A stretch of 64,000 nucleotides of DNA from Sulfurospirillum barnesii SES-3 (GTDB taxonomy: Bacteria > Campylobacterota > Campylobacteria > Campylobacterales > Sulfurospirillaceae), in contig NC_018002.1 in the NCBI RefSeq assembly GCF_000265295.1, forward strand, positions 62,001-126,000, written 5' to 3'. The notes under the pieces are model-generated. The model was not told the origin of the DNA. It did no database searches and saw only the letters and a program-made list of their open reading frames with translations. The translations under genes were made by a program, and so were the position numbers. Positions 8,774-17,815 of this stretch are shown piece after piece. Numbering within the stretch: the stretch's first letter is position 1; every line of letters begins with the position of its first letter.

Positions 8774-9388
8774 ATGAAAACAGTTACGGTAGATGGTAAG
8801 TGTGTAATTCCCAGTAAAGTCGTGTGTGTGGGACGAAATTATGTCGAGCATATCAAAGAGTTAAAAAATGAGATTCCTACATCTATGGTTATCTTTATGA
8901 AACCTAACACGGCAATCAGTGCAGAGCTTATAACAGGCAAACAAACACCGCTTCATTATGAAGGAGAAATCTCATTTTTAATCAAGCAAAGAAAAATAAG
9001 TGCTGTTGGTTTTGGGCTTGATTTAACTCACAGAGAACTTCAAAGTGAGCTCAAAGCAAAAGGCTTACCGTGGGAGCGTGCCAAAGCTTTTAACGGTGCC
9101 GCTGTTATGAGTTCGTTTGTAAGTATCAAAGAAGAGGATATCGATAAACTTTCGTTACAGTTGTGGATTAATGGTGTGTTAGTTCAAGAAGGTGGTGTTG
9201 AGCTGATGATATACAAGCCATTAGCCATTATTAAAGAGATAAACACTTTTTCAACGCTAGAAGACCATGATATCGTGATGAGCGGTACGCCTAAAGGTGT
9301 GGGGAGTTATGTTAAGGGTGATATTTTTGTAGGTAAAATTTTTGTTGATAAAAAAGAACTTCTTTCTCAAGAGTGGATAGCGCAATAA
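8774..9388 (+). CDS. Fumarylacetoacetate hydrolase (FAH) family protein
   Basis: The 204-residue protein matches the FAH fold used by acylpyruvate hydrolases and oxaloacetate decarboxylases: CVGRNYVEH near the start, MKPNTA near residue 41, a HYEGEISF metal-ligand stretch near residue 58, and MSGTPKGVG near residue 178. It begins 2 bp after the upstream pseudouridine synthase and probably shares its transcript. The usual AIGYT-type segment is altered to SAVGFGLDLT. The substrate is unknown. The gene ends at a palindromic terminator built around TTTACATGTAAA. Confidence 0.85.
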   Translation: MKTVTVDGKCVIPSKVVCVGRNYVEHIKELKNEIPTSMVIFMKPNTAISAELITGKQTPLHYEGEISFLIKQRKISAVGFGLDLTHRELQSELKAKGLPWERAKAFNGAAVMSSFVSIKEEDIDKLSLQLWINGVLVQEGGVELMIYKPLAIIKEINTFSTLEDHDIVMSGTPKGVGSYVKGDIFVGKIFVDKKELLSQEWIAQ

Positions 9389-9393
9389 ATCTC

Positions 9394-9421
9394 AAAGAGC
9401 TTTACATGTAAAGCTCTTTTT
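9394..9421. terminator. Bidirectional terminator with the iterated palindrome at its centre
   Basis: AAAGAGC, then TTTACATGTAAA (9401-9412), then GCTCTTTTT form one continuous palindrome with a T-run. It can end transcription of the FAH gene from the left and of the rlmN/small-peptide unit from the right. The centre is an exact copy of the window-wide repeat. Confidence 0.8.
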
Positions 9422-9518
9422 ATTTCTCTTTTTTAAAAAGAACGGAGATGAGTCCCCCTACTCCTACAATCACAACGATAATTAAAAATCCAATTTGAAA
9501 CCAATCAAGCAGGGTCAT
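9420..9518 (-). CDS. 32-residue single-pass membrane peptide
   Basis: This short ORF starts at ATG 9518, inside the last codons of rlmN, and overlaps it by 14 bp. A strong ribosome-binding site AAGGAG sits 9 bp upstream. The product is MTLLDWFQ, then a hydrophobic stretch of about 17 residues (residues 9-26), then a basic tail FKKEK. That is the shape of a small inner-membrane peptide. Its stop codon is at the edge of the terminator. I do not recognise a family. The good ribosome-binding site, the placement before a terminator and the clear membrane design argue that it is translated. Confidence 0.6.
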   Translation of the reverse strand: MTLLDWFQIGFLIIVVIVGVGGLISVLFKKEK

Positions 9519-10581
9519 TTTTCTGCTCCTTATCTTTAAGCTGACCGCATGCGGCGCTGATGTCTAAGCCTTTTGATTGACGAATGGTACACAAAACACC
9601 ATGGTCGACAAGATACTGTTGAAAGGCTATCATATCTTTCTCTAAAGGACGTCCAAATTCACTGCCAGAATGCGGGTTAAAATAAATCAAATTCACTTTC
9701 GCTTTTATGCCATGCAGGAGCTTCACCAGCTTCTTTGCACTCCTTTGGTCATCATTGAGTCCTTTCATGACTAAATACTCAAACATGACCCGTTTACGTG
9801 CGTCTATGGGGAATGCTTTTACGGCATTAATAATAGACTCAATGTTATACGCCTTATTGATAGGCATCAGTTTTTCTCTTAGCACATCATCAACGGCATG
9901 TAGCGAAATGGCAAGTAAAACACCTAAATCCATTTTCCCTAATTTTTCTATTTGTGAACTAAGCCCACTGGTAGAAATAGTCTGTCTACGAGGGGATATA
10001 GAAAGACCATCAAGATCATTAAACATACGCACGGCTTTACTCACGTTCGTTAAATTATCCAGTGGTTCGCCCATGCCCATATAGACAATATTTACACGTC
10101 TATTCTCTGCTATAGCGTTGTCTCTTTTAATCATCAAAACTTGTGTTGTTATCTCTCCAGCACTTAGGTTGCGTTTAAAACCACTTTTGCCAGTGAGACA
10201 AAACGCACAGCCTATTTTACAGCCTACTTGAGAAGAGATACAGATGGTATATCGGGTATGATGAATTAACTTTCCCTCTTCATCGCTTTGCTCTTGCTTC
10301 ATGGGGAGAAGAACTGATTCGACGGTATTGCCATCTTTGAGTGCAAAGAGATACTTCTTACTTCCATCCCTGCTCTCTTCTACTTTTACAATAGTGAGTG
10401 GATCAAGATAGTAGTTTGCTTGAAGTTGATCTTTAAGCTCTTTAGGTAAATTTTTCATCTCCTCAAAAGAGGTGACGTATTTTTGATAGAGCCATTGGTA
10501 AATTTGTTTTGCTCTAAAAGCTGGTTTAATGACTTCAGATAACTCTTCTTTTGATAAATCAAATATATTTTGTTTGTCCAT
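9505..10581 (-). CDS. rlmN: Dual-specificity RNA methyltransferase RlmN
   Basis: RlmN is a radical-SAM enzyme that methylates C2 of A2503 in 23S rRNA and of A37 in some tRNAs. The 358-residue protein shows the cluster motif CKIGCAFC (C-x3-C-x2-C) near residue 120, [13 protein letters not shown] near residue 165, and a conserved Cys close to the C-terminus in SAACGQL, typical of the methyl-carrying mechanism. The gene lies 6 bp after the nucleoside-phosphorylase-like gene and hisF, and its 3' end overlaps a 32-residue membrane peptide ORF. Confidence 0.95.
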   Translation of the reverse strand: MDKQNIFDLSKEELSEVIKPAFRAKQIYQWLYQKYVTSFEEMKNLPKELKDQLQANYYLDPLTIVKVEESRDGSKKYLFALKDGNTVESVLLPMKQEQSDEEGKLIHHTRYTICISSQVGCKIGCAFCLTGKSGFKRNLSAGEITTQVLMIKRDNAIAENRRVNIVYMGMGEPLDNLTNVSKAVRMFNDLDGLSISPRRQTISTSGLSSQIEKLGKMDLGVLLAISLHAVDDVLREKLMPINKAYNIESIINAVKAFPIDARKRVMFEYLVMKGLNDDQRSAKKLVKLLHGIKAKVNLIYFNPHSGSEFGRPLEKDMIAFQQYLVDHGVLCTIRQSKGLDISAACGQLKDKEQKNDPA

Positions 10582-10587
10582 AATCCC

Positions 10588-11136
10588 TCAAATTTTCATA
10601 TTTTTTTCTACATGTAAAGTAATAAGCTCTTTTGCTTTTGCATGATTTTTGAGAAAATCATTGTGAGCATTTTTATTACAATAATTTGTAATTACAAACA
10701 AACCTGAACATGGTATATTGAAATGGTTTGCAATACTTAAAATAGAGAAAAATTCCATATTCTCAATATCGTGTTTATTCTCCAACATTTTTTTTGCTAA
10801 CGATTCGTCTGTGGTAATATAATTGCTTGAATTAACATGAACCGACGGATGATTTGTTCCACGTGAAACATGATGCGTATGAGATTCTACACGAGTCTCT
10901 AGTGGGGTATAACATGCTCCTTGCAAGAAGCCTAATTCAATATTGCTTGCACTATGGCTCACAACAATATCAAATGGACGATAATTACCATAACTACCAG
11001 CCGTTCCTACAAAAAAGAGAAAAGCAGGTTTTTCCTCCAAGATATAGCGAGTAAGGTTCATAGCGCTTTCAATGAGCCCCACACCAATTTGCTTTGCAAA
11101 GTCAAATGTTTCGTTTTTTCCTGCACATATAATCAT
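10588..11136 (-). CDS. Nucleoside phosphorylase/nucleosidase-like protein
   Basis: The 182-residue protein looks like a short member of the PNP/UDP/MTAN fold: VGTAGSYG near residue 43 (phosphate/ribose loop), NMEFFS near residue 126 (the Met-Glu ribose-binding pair) and a late VTNYCN segment. Full members are about 230 residues, so this one is compact. It may act on purine nucleosides or on methylthioadenosine-like compounds; substrate unknown. It overlaps hisF by 4 bp (ATGA). It carries an exact parS site (10855-10870) and a TACATGTA copy near its end (10609-10616, read LHV). Confidence 0.65.
   Translation of the reverse strand: MIICAGKNETFDFAKQIGVGLIESAMNLTRYILEEKPAFLFFVGTAGSYGNYRPFDIVVSHSASNIELGFLQGACYTPLETRVESHTHHVSRGTNHPSVHVNSSNYITTDESLAKKMLENKHDIENMEFFSILSIANHFNIPCSGLFVITNYCNKNAHNDFLKNHAKAKELITLHVEKNMKI
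10855..10870. other. parS-type centromere site 2
   Basis: TGTTCCACGTGAAACA is identical to the site at 8539-8554 and lies inside the nucleoside-phosphorylase-like gene, read there as part of HHVSRGTN. Chance occurrence of two identical 16-mers matching parS 2.3 kb apart is negligible. Confidence 0.87.
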
Positions 11137-11891
11137 AATCGCACCGCAATTCCCTCATTTTGGAGGTAGTGTTTTAAGTCCATAATATCAATCTCCTTAA
11201 AATGGAAAATAGATGCAGCAAGCGCTGCATCAGCACCATTTAAAAATGCTTCTTTAATGTGCTCCATACTTCCTGCTCCACCACTGGCAATCACAGGAAT
11301 ATCAAGCATTGCACTCATCTGTGATGTGAGTGCAATATCATAACCATTTTTGGCACCATCGCAATCCATGGAGGTTAAAAGAATTTCTCCTGCTCCTCGC
11401 TCCTGAGCCTCTTTTGCCCACGCAAGTGCATCCAACCCTGTGTCAATGCGCCCACCATTCACAAAAACATGCCATGAATCACCCGTACGTTTTGCATCAA
11501 TCGCAACCACAATACATTGAGAACCAAAGCGTTTGGATGATTCGTCTATAAAATGAGGATTGGCAATGGCGGGAGAATTAATGCTCACTTTATCACAGCC
11601 TACATGTAAAAGACTGTAAATATCATCGAGTGTTCGAATACCTCCTCCTACAGTAAGAGGAATAAAAACTTCACGTGCCACATTCTTAACAATTTCAACA
11701 ATCGTTCCCCGACCTTCATGGCTTGCAGTAATGTCTAAAAAAGTAAGTTCATCAGCACCCTCATCGTTATAGCGTTTGGCTATTTCAACAGGATCACCCG
11801 CATCTTTAAGACCTACAAAATTAACACCTTTAACAACGCGACCATTTTTAACATCCAAACAAGGGATAATACGCTTAGCAAAATGCTCCAT
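11133..11891 (-). CDS. hisF: Imidazole glycerol phosphate synthase cyclase subunit
   Basis: HisF closes the imidazole ring with ammonia from HisH to give imidazole glycerol phosphate and AICAR in histidine synthesis. The 252-residue barrel starts [22 protein letters not shown], with catalytic Asp11-type residues in CLDVKNG and [13 protein letters not shown] longer frame reaches 11936, but the ATG at 11891 follows AAAGAGAG and matches the family's N-terminus. hisH and other his genes are not nearby. The 3' end overlaps the next gene by 4 bp. It contains a TACATGTA copy (11601-11608) read as LHV. Confidence 0.95.
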   Translation of the reverse strand: MEHFAKRIIPCLDVKNGRVVKGVNFVGLKDAGDPVEIAKRYNDEGADELTFLDITASHEGRGTIVEIVKNVAREVFIPLTVGGGIRTLDDIYSLLHVGCDKVSINSPAIANPHFIDESSKRFGSQCIVVAIDAKRTGDSWHVFVNGGRIDTGLDALAWAKEAQERGAGEILLTSMDCDGAKNGYDIALTSQMSAMLDIPVIASGGAGSMEHIKEAFLNGADAALAASIFHFKEIDIMDLKHYLQNEGIAVRL

Positions 11892-12005
11892 GAAACTCTC
11901 TTTTTTTAGGGAATAATGAATAAAAATGATAGCCAAAGAATTAAAAAAAACTTCTGAAAATCATGAATAAATAACAAACTAACGATTTTATAAGTAATGA
12001 TTGAG

Positions 12006-12011
12006 TATAAT
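12006..12011 (+). promoter_or_regulatory. Putative -10 box of the rsmA-rnj-kdsD operon
   Basis: TATAAT lies 31 bp before the TTG at 12042. It sits inside the first codons of the longer rsmA frame that starts at 11997, which supports the later start codon. Confidence 0.45.
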
Positions 12012-12041
12012 GACTTAAATTTAGAAAATATAGGGTGCAAA

Positions 12042-12890
12042 TTGATAGAAGCAAAGAAAAAATTTGGCCAAAATTTTTTAAAAGATACGAGTGTTGTAAG
12101 TAAAATCATCCAATCGATGCCCCAGAATAACAGAAAACTGATTGAAATTGGGCCTGGATTAGGTGATTTGACGCAAGCGCTGTTAAAGGTAAAACCTGTA
12201 ACAGCTTACGAAGTCGATGAGGACTTATGCGTTTATTTGAGAAAAAAATATACGACGAAGATAGCAGAAGGGCAACTGACATTGGTGCAAACCGATGTTT
12301 TAAAGCAATTCGAAACAGGAACGCTCAGTGATGAGCCTTATGATTTGGTTGCTAATTTACCCTATTACATTGCTACAACTATTATTTTGGAAGCTTTGGA
12401 AGACCAAAATTGCAAATCGATGATTGTAATGGTTCAAAAAGAAGTGGCAGAAAAATTTGCCGCACTTCCAAAAACAAAAGAGTTTACCTCTTTGGCGATT
12501 TTGGCACAAAGTATTGGGACGGCTACCATACTTTTTGATGTATCTCCAGAATCGTTTGAGCCACAACCTAAAGTGGTGTCGTCTATTCTCAAAATTGACA
12601 AACAAACAGAGTTTGTTAATGGAAAATTTTCTGGTATTTTTGAAGATAATGAGCAATTACAAAAATTTAAAAAGTATTTGCGATGTTCCTTTCAAAGCCC
12701 TAGAAAAACTTGGTTGAAAAATATATCATCCGAGTTTGATAGAACGTGTGTTGAAGAGTTAATACACGAACAAAATCTTCCATTAACGATTCGTCCTCAT
12801 GAACTTGGCGTCTTGTCTCATCATCTACTATTTAAAACATTAAGGTTGAATGATGCAAGAAAACGAAGTAACGCAACAACAAAACAGTAA
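12042..12890 (+). CDS. rsmA: 16S rRNA (adenine1518/1519-N6)-dimethyltransferase
   Basis: RsmA (KsgA) dimethylates two adjacent adenines near the 3' end of 16S rRNA. The protein of about 282 residues has AKKKFGQNFLKD at the start, the SAM motif IEIGPGLGDLT and the catalytic NLPYYI motif. I chose TTG at 12042 because it follows AGGG, matches the family's N-terminus and lies after a TATAAT box. A frame open from ATG 11997 would add 15 residues. It is the first gene of a long plus-strand unit; its end overlaps rnj by 41 bp. Confidence 0.92.
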   Translation: MIEAKKKFGQNFLKDTSVVSKIIQSMPQNNRKLIEIGPGLGDLTQALLKVKPVTAYEVDEDLCVYLRKKYTTKIAEGQLTLVQTDVLKQFETGTLSDEPYDLVANLPYYIATTIILEALEDQNCKSMIVMVQKEVAEKFAALPKTKEFTSLAILAQSIGTATILFDVSPESFEPQPKVVSSILKIDKQTEFVNGKFSGIFEDNEQLQKFKKYLRCSFQSPRKTWLKNISSEFDRTCVEELIHEQNLPLTIRPHELGVLSHHLLFKTLRLNDARKRSNATTKQ

Positions 12891-14844
12891 CGAAGTCCAA
12901 AACAAAGAGAATGCACAAAAGCATTCAAAACCACAACACCCATCACAGTCTAACGCAAACAAAGAAGTGAGTCAAAATCCTCAACACAGCAATGCTGAAG
13001 CAACAGGTGAACAGCCTTCTAAAAAACCACGCAATAATCGAAGACGTAAAAGCAATAATAAAGCACCTACTGCTTCTATTGAAGGGAATGAAGTCTGGCA
13101 ACGGGATATGAAAAAAGCCATTGAAGCCAATCAAAAGATGCACAAAGAACGTCTCAATAAAGCTCCTTTAGTTGAGCAAAATTCTAAAGGAAAAATAAAA
13201 ATTACACCTTTAGGTGGTTTGGGAGAAATTGGTGGAAATATCTGTGTTTTTGAAACAGAAAATTCTGCCATTGTGCTTGATGTGGGTATGAGTTTTCCTA
13301 GTGAAGATATGCATGGTGTTGATATTTTGGTACCAGATTTTAGCTATTTGAGACAAATTAAGAAAAAAATTGCTGGAATTATTATTTCACATGCCCATGA
13401 AGATCATATTGGAGCCATTCCGTATTTATTTAAAGAGATGCAGTTTCCACTCTATGCGACACCTCTTCCTTTAGGGATGATTTCCAATAAGTTTGATGAG
13501 CATGGATTAAAAAATCATAAAAAGTATTTTAGACCTGTTGAAAAACGTAAAATTTACAAGATTGGTGAATTTGAAATAGAATGGATTCATATTACCCACT
13601 CTATCATTGATGCATCTTCTCTTGCAATTACCACAGAAGCTGGCACGATTATACATACAGGCGATTTTAAGATAGATCATACCCCTATTGATGGATACGT
13701 AACCGATCTAAATCGTTTTTCAGATTATGGTGAAAAAGGTGTTTTATGTTTAATGAGTGACAGTACCAACTCGTATAAAGAGGGGATTACACGTTCAGAA
13801 AGTACCGTTGGAAAGACGTTTGATTCTATTTTTTCCAAAGCAAAAGGCCGTGTAATTATGTCTACATTCTCATCGAACATTCATAGGGTGTACCAAGCGA
13901 TTGATTATGGATTAAAATACGGAAGAAAAGTAAGTGTTATTGGGCGTTCAATGGAGCGTAACCTTTTTACAGCGATTGATTTAGGGTATATTAAACTCGA
14001 TAAAAGTATCTTTATTGATCCACATGAAGTGAATAAACATCCTGATAAAGATGTTTTGATTGTCACAACGGGAAGTCAAGGTGAGACGATGAGTGCGCTT
14101 TATAGAATGGCAACCGATGAGCATCGTCATGTCAAAATTAAGCCAACGGATCAGATTATTATCTCAGCCAAAGCCATTCCTGGGAATGAAGGCAGTGTTT
14201 CAAAAGTGTTAAACTTTTTACTTAAAAGTGGTGCCAATGTGGCGTACCAAGATTTTAGTGAAATTCACGTCAGCGGTCATGCGGCACAAGAGGAACAAAA
14301 GCTTATTTTACGACTAACTAAGCCTAAATTTTTCCTTCCAGTACATGGTGAATATAATCACATCACAAAGCATAAAGAGACTGCAATGCAATGTGGAATT
14401 CCTGAGCGAAATATCTATTTGATGAGCGATGGCGATCAAGTAGAGTTATGTTCAAAATACATGAAAAAAATCAAAACAATTAAAACAGGTAAAGTGTTTA
14501 TTGATAATCAAATCAATCAACAAATTGCAGATGATGTCGTTATTGACCGCCAAAAACTTGCAGATTCAGGTTTGGTTATGTTAGTAATTCAGTTAGATAA
14601 AAGTGAGCATAAACTTATCGCAAAACCAAAAATCATTAGTTATGGGCTTGTCTCTGATAGTGAAGACAAAGCGTTTTCTGTTGAAATGGAAGGGGTCATT
14701 GATCAATTTATTGTCAATGCAAAAGCTGAATTATTAGAGAACTCACGTGCATTGGAAAATGAGTTACGTCAAGTTGTTCGTAAGCATATTTATCGCCAAA
14801 TGAAAAAATATCCAACGATTGTACCCACAATTTTCATGATGTAA
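12850..14844 (+). CDS. rnj: Ribonuclease J
   Basis: RNase J is an exo- and endoribonuclease that matures and degrades RNA; in Campylobacterota it is a main mRNA-decay enzyme. The 664-residue protein has a low-complexity Gln/Asn/Lys-rich N-terminal tail of about 100 residues (as in the Helicobacter enzyme), then the metallo-beta-lactamase core with SHAHEDHIG near residue 178 and a beta-CASP domain ending in HVSGHA and LPVHGEY motifs. Two ATGs in a row open the frame after AAGGTTG. It follows rsmA with a 41 bp overlap and precedes kdsD by 11 bp. Confidence 0.93.
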   Translation: MMQENEVTQQQNSNEVQNKENAQKHSKPQHPSQSNANKEVSQNPQHSNAEATGEQPSKKPRNNRRRKSNNKAPTASIEGNEVWQRDMKKAIEANQKMHKERLNKAPLVEQNSKGKIKITPLGGLGEIGGNICVFETENSAIVLDVGMSFPSEDMHGVDILVPDFSYLRQIKKKIAGIIISHAHEDHIGAIPYLFKEMQFPLYATPLPLGMISNKFDEHGLKNHKKYFRPVEKRKIYKIGEFEIEWIHITHSIIDASSLAITTEAGTIIHTGDFKIDHTPIDGYVTDLNRFSDYGEKGVLCLMSDSTNSYKEGITRSESTVGKTFDSIFSKAKGRVIMSTFSSNIHRVYQAIDYGLKYGRKVSVIGRSMERNLFTAIDLGYIKLDKSIFIDPHEVNKHPDKDVLIVTTGSQGETMSALYRMATDEHRHVKIKPTDQIIISAKAIPGNEGSVSKVLNFLLKSGANVAYQDFSEIHVSGHAAQEEQKLILRLTKPKFFLPVHGEYNHITKHKETAMQCGIPERNIYLMSDGDQVELCSKYMKKIKTIKTGKVFIDNQINQQIADDVVIDRQKLADSGLVMLVIQLDKSEHKLIAKPKIISYGLVSDSEDKAFSVEMEGVIDQFIVNAKAELLENSRALENELRQVVRKHIYRQMKKYPTIVPTIFMM

Positions 14845-14855
14845 TAAGGCTGGAG

Positions 14856-15821
14856 ATGGAAGATTTTAAAGCAATTGCAAAAGAGGTTTTGGCGTTAGAA
14901 GCGCAAGAGCTTTTAAACGCTGCAACGTACATCGGAGATGAGATAAATGAAGCAACACATCTTATTGCTAACCTAAAAGGGAAGTTAATTATTACAGGTG
15001 TAGGGAAGAGTGGTCTCATCGGAGCAAAGATTGCAGCAACCCTTGCTAGCACAGGGACGAGCAGTTTCTTTTTGCATCCAACCGAAGCACTGCATGGCGA
15101 TTTGGGTATGATTGGGAAAGAAGATGCCGTGTTAGCGATTAGTTACAGTGGAGAGAGTGAAGAGCTCATTAAAATTTTACCGCATGTGAAGCGTTTTAAT
15201 ATCCCTCTCATTGGTATGGCACGCACGAAAGAGTCTTCATTGGGGCATTACAGTGATATTTTTATCCCTTTACATGTAACGAAGGAAGCGTGCCCTCTTG
15301 ATGCAGCACCCACTTGTTCAACAACACTCACATTAGCTCTTGGAGATGCGTTAGCTGTTTGCTTAATGAAGAAGAAAAATTTTCAAAAAGAGGATTTTGC
15401 TTCGTTTCATCCTGGCGGGAGTTTAGGAAAAAGACTCTTTATTAAAATTTCTGATTTGATGCTCAAAGAGGGCTTACCTCTTGTACGTCAAGAAACAAAA
15501 CTTAAAGATGCCATTGTAAAGATGAGTGAGGGACGTCTAGGAAATGTTTTGATTATCGATGAGCAAAATCGGCTAAGTGCGATTTTAAGTGATGGTGATT
15601 TACGCAGGGCTTTAATGCGTGATGATTTTAGTATGGAGAAGCATGCGTATGAATACGCAACCAAAACCCCAAAGACATTAGCGGATGAGACGTTATTAGC
15701 CAGTGATGCATTAGCGTTTATTGAAAAACACAAAATACAACTTTTAGCCATTACAAACAGTGATGGCGTACTTAAAGGGGTATTACATATCCACCATTTA
15801 GTGGAAGCAGGAATAAAATAG
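14856..15821 (+). CDS. kdsD: Arabinose-5-phosphate isomerase (KpsF/GutQ family)
   Basis: KdsD converts ribulose 5-phosphate to arabinose 5-phosphate, the first step towards Kdo for lipopolysaccharide. The 321-residue protein has an N-terminal sugar-isomerase (SIS) domain with TGVGKSGLIGAKIAATLASTG near residue 47 and SYSGESEE near residue 92, followed by two CBS domains (about 205-320). It is packed between rnj and a pseudouridine synthase whose start codon directly follows its stop. A palindrome copy at 15269-15280 is read LHV. Confidence 0.92.
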   Translation: MEDFKAIAKEVLALEAQELLNAATYIGDEINEATHLIANLKGKLIITGVGKSGLIGAKIAATLASTGTSSFFLHPTEALHGDLGMIGKEDAVLAISYSGESEELIKILPHVKRFNIPLIGMARTKESSLGHYSDIFIPLHVTKEACPLDAAPTCSTTLTLALGDALAVCLMKKKNFQKEDFASFHPGGSLGKRLFIKISDLMLKEGLPLVRQETKLKDAIVKMSEGRLGNVLIIDEQNRLSAILSDGDLRRALMRDDFSMEKHAYEYATKTPKTLADETLLASDALAFIEKHKIQLLAITNSDGVLKGVLHIHHLVEAGIK

Positions 15822-16607
15822 ATGGAATTAATGAGATTAAATAAAATGATTTCGCATAACACGCACTATTCAAGGCGTGAGGCGGATGAGCTCATCAAAG
15901 CAGGTCATGTGAAAGTTGATGGCAACGTTGTGCAAGACCTAGCTATTCAGGTGAGTTTTAAAAATAAGATTGAGCTGGGTGGCAAGGCATTGTTTGAAAA
16001 GCATGGCTATTCGGTCATTGTTTATCACAAACAAAAAGGTGAGTTAGTGAGTAAAAAGGATGACCGTGGTCGTAAAACGATTTACGATACACTTCCTTCA
16101 AAATTTGCGCACTACTTGAGTGTGGGACGATTGGATTTTGCTAGTGAGGGGTTATTGTTATTGTGTGATTCCCCTTCGGTTGTTTCAGCATTAATGCATA
16201 GTGATTTAGAGCGAGTTTACTATGTCAAAATTAATGGTCAAGTAACTCCTGCAATGGAAAAAGCAATGCAAGAAGGGCTTTCTGTAGCAGATGCCCGTAA
16301 AGGTGGGCATGCGAAAAGTGAAATTTATTCAATGGATTTTGCTCCTTTTGTGGGGTACCGTATTATCAAAAATGCACCAACCTTTTCGACCATTAAAGTC
16401 GTAATTAATGAGGGGCAAAACAGAGAACTTAGACGCTTCTTTGGTTATTTTGATGTAGAAGTGATGGATCTTAAGCGAGTAAGTTATGGGAAAATTGATT
16501 TAGGAATGTTAAAGCCTGGGAAACATCGTTTTTTTACGGGAAGTGAGTACGCAGCTTTGCGTGATTATTTAGAGTATTTGAAGAAAGAACAAGGCAATGA
16601 TCAATAA
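15822..16607 (+). CDS. RsuA/RluB-type pseudouridine synthase
   Basis: The 261-residue protein has an S4 RNA-binding domain at the start (RLNKMISHN, SRREADELIKAGHVKVDG) and the RsuA/RluB/RluE/RluF catalytic motif VGRLDFASEGLLLL with its Asp near residue 106. It probably modifies 23S or 16S rRNA. ATG 15822 follows the kdsD stop directly; an ATG at 15831 is another possible start. Its end overlaps rarA by 11 bp. Confidence 0.88.
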   Translation: MELMRLNKMISHNTHYSRREADELIKAGHVKVDGNVVQDLAIQVSFKNKIELGGKALFEKHGYSVIVYHKQKGELVSKKDDRGRKTIYDTLPSKFAHYLSVGRLDFASEGLLLLCDSPSVVSALMHSDLERVYYVKINGQVTPAMEKAMQEGLSVADARKGGHAKSEIYSMDFAPFVGYRIIKNAPTFSTIKVVINEGQNRELRRFFGYFDVEVMDLKRVSYGKIDLGMLKPGKHRFFTGSEYAALRDYLEYLKKEQGNDQ

Positions 16608-17805
16608 TTTTGCCCTCTTCTTTCGCCCAAAGACGATTGAAGAGCTTTCAGGTCAAGCGCATTTAAGTGGTGAAAGCAGTCCTTTTCGAAAGCTCCTTAA
16701 ATCAGGCTCCATGAGCCATTCACTCTTCTTTGGACCTGCAGGAGTTGGTAAAACGACATTGGCTCGTATTGTAGCGCAGGCTTTGCAACTGCCCTTTTAT
16801 GAGTTAGATGCAACCAGCATTAAGGTTGATGAAATTCGTAAAATTTTGGCTCAACATAGAGGAGCGCTTCAGAAACCACTGCTATTTATCGATGAAATTC
16901 ATCGCCTTTCAAAAACACAGCAAGAAGTCTTGTTATTGCCTATGGAGAATCATGAAGCGATTGTGATTGGTGCATCCACCGAAAATCCCTATTTTGTTCT
17001 AAGCTCTGGCATTCGTTCACGGATGATGCTTTTTGAGTTTTATCCACTTGAAAGAGCGGATATGGAGGCAATTCTTAGTCGGGTCCATGATAAAATTGAC
17101 TTTATGATAGATGATGATGCCCATTCTTACCTGATAAGTTCAAGTGCTGGAGACAGTAGGTCTTTGTTGAATTTACTTGAGTTTGCACTTAAAGTGGATT
17201 TACATGTAACGTTAGAAACACTCAAAGCCTTGCGACCAAGTGCCTTAAAAGATGGGGTGAGCTCTGATAATACACATTATAATTTAATCAGTGCGATGAT
17301 TAAAAGTGTACGTGGAAGTGATGTGAATGCAGCACTTTACTATCTTGCACGTTTGATTGACGGGGGAGAGAGTCCTGATTTTATAGCCAGACGTTTGGTT
17401 GTTTTAGCCAGTGAAGATATTGGCAATGCCAATCCAAATGCGCTTAATCTTGCTAGCAGTACACTTTTAAGCGTGAGTAAGATAGGTTATCCCGAAGCAC
17501 GTATTATACTTTCTCAGTGTCTCATATATCTTGCCTGCTGTCCTAAATCTAACAGTGCGTATAACGCCATTAACAATGCGTTAGCGTATGTGAAAAATGA
17601 AAAAGCATTCAATGTCCCTGAGCATCTTAAAAGCCCCTCCCCTAAAGGCTATCTCTATCCGCATGATTTTGGCGGTTGGGTTGAGCAAGAGTATTTGGAG
17701 AAACCCCTTCATTTTTATGATAATGTGTCGATAGGGTTTGAGAAAACCATGGCAGAATGGTTGGAAAAAATTAAAAACAAAAACAAGACATCAACACACA
17801 AATAA
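16597..17805 (+). CDS. rarA: Replication-associated recombination protein A (AAA+ ATPase)
   Basis: RarA (MgsA) is a clamp-loader-related ATPase acting at stalled replication forks. The 402-residue protein has FRPKTIEELSGQ at the start, Walker A GPAGVGKTT near residue 48, Walker B LLFIDEIHR near residue 92 and GASTENP (sensor 1) near residue 128. The C-terminal part carries the conserved ARRLVVLASEDIGNANP stretch. It overlaps the pseudouridine synthase before it by 11 bp. A palindrome copy at 17199-17210 is read LHV. Confidence 0.93.
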   Translation: MINNFALFFRPKTIEELSGQAHLSGESSPFRKLLKSGSMSHSLFFGPAGVGKTTLARIVAQALQLPFYELDATSIKVDEIRKILAQHRGALQKPLLFIDEIHRLSKTQQEVLLLPMENHEAIVIGASTENPYFVLSSGIRSRMMLFEFYPLERADMEAILSRVHDKIDFMIDDDAHSYLISSSAGDSRSLLNLLEFALKVDLHVTLETLKALRPSALKDGVSSDNTHYNLISAMIKSVRGSDVNAALYYLARLIDGGESPDFIARRLVVLASEDIGNANPNALNLASSTLLSVSKIGYPEARIILSQCLIYLACCPKSNSAYNAINNALAYVKNEKAFNVPEHLKSPSPKGYLYPHDFGGWVEQEYLEKPLHFYDNVSIGFEKTMAEWLEKIKNKNKTSTHK

Positions 17806-17815
17806 GGCACTATTC

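Noticed and set aside
17738-17815. Extended N-terminus of the FliK-like protein
   Set aside because: It overlaps rarA, and the ATG at 17816 has an AAGG site and a plausible N-terminus.
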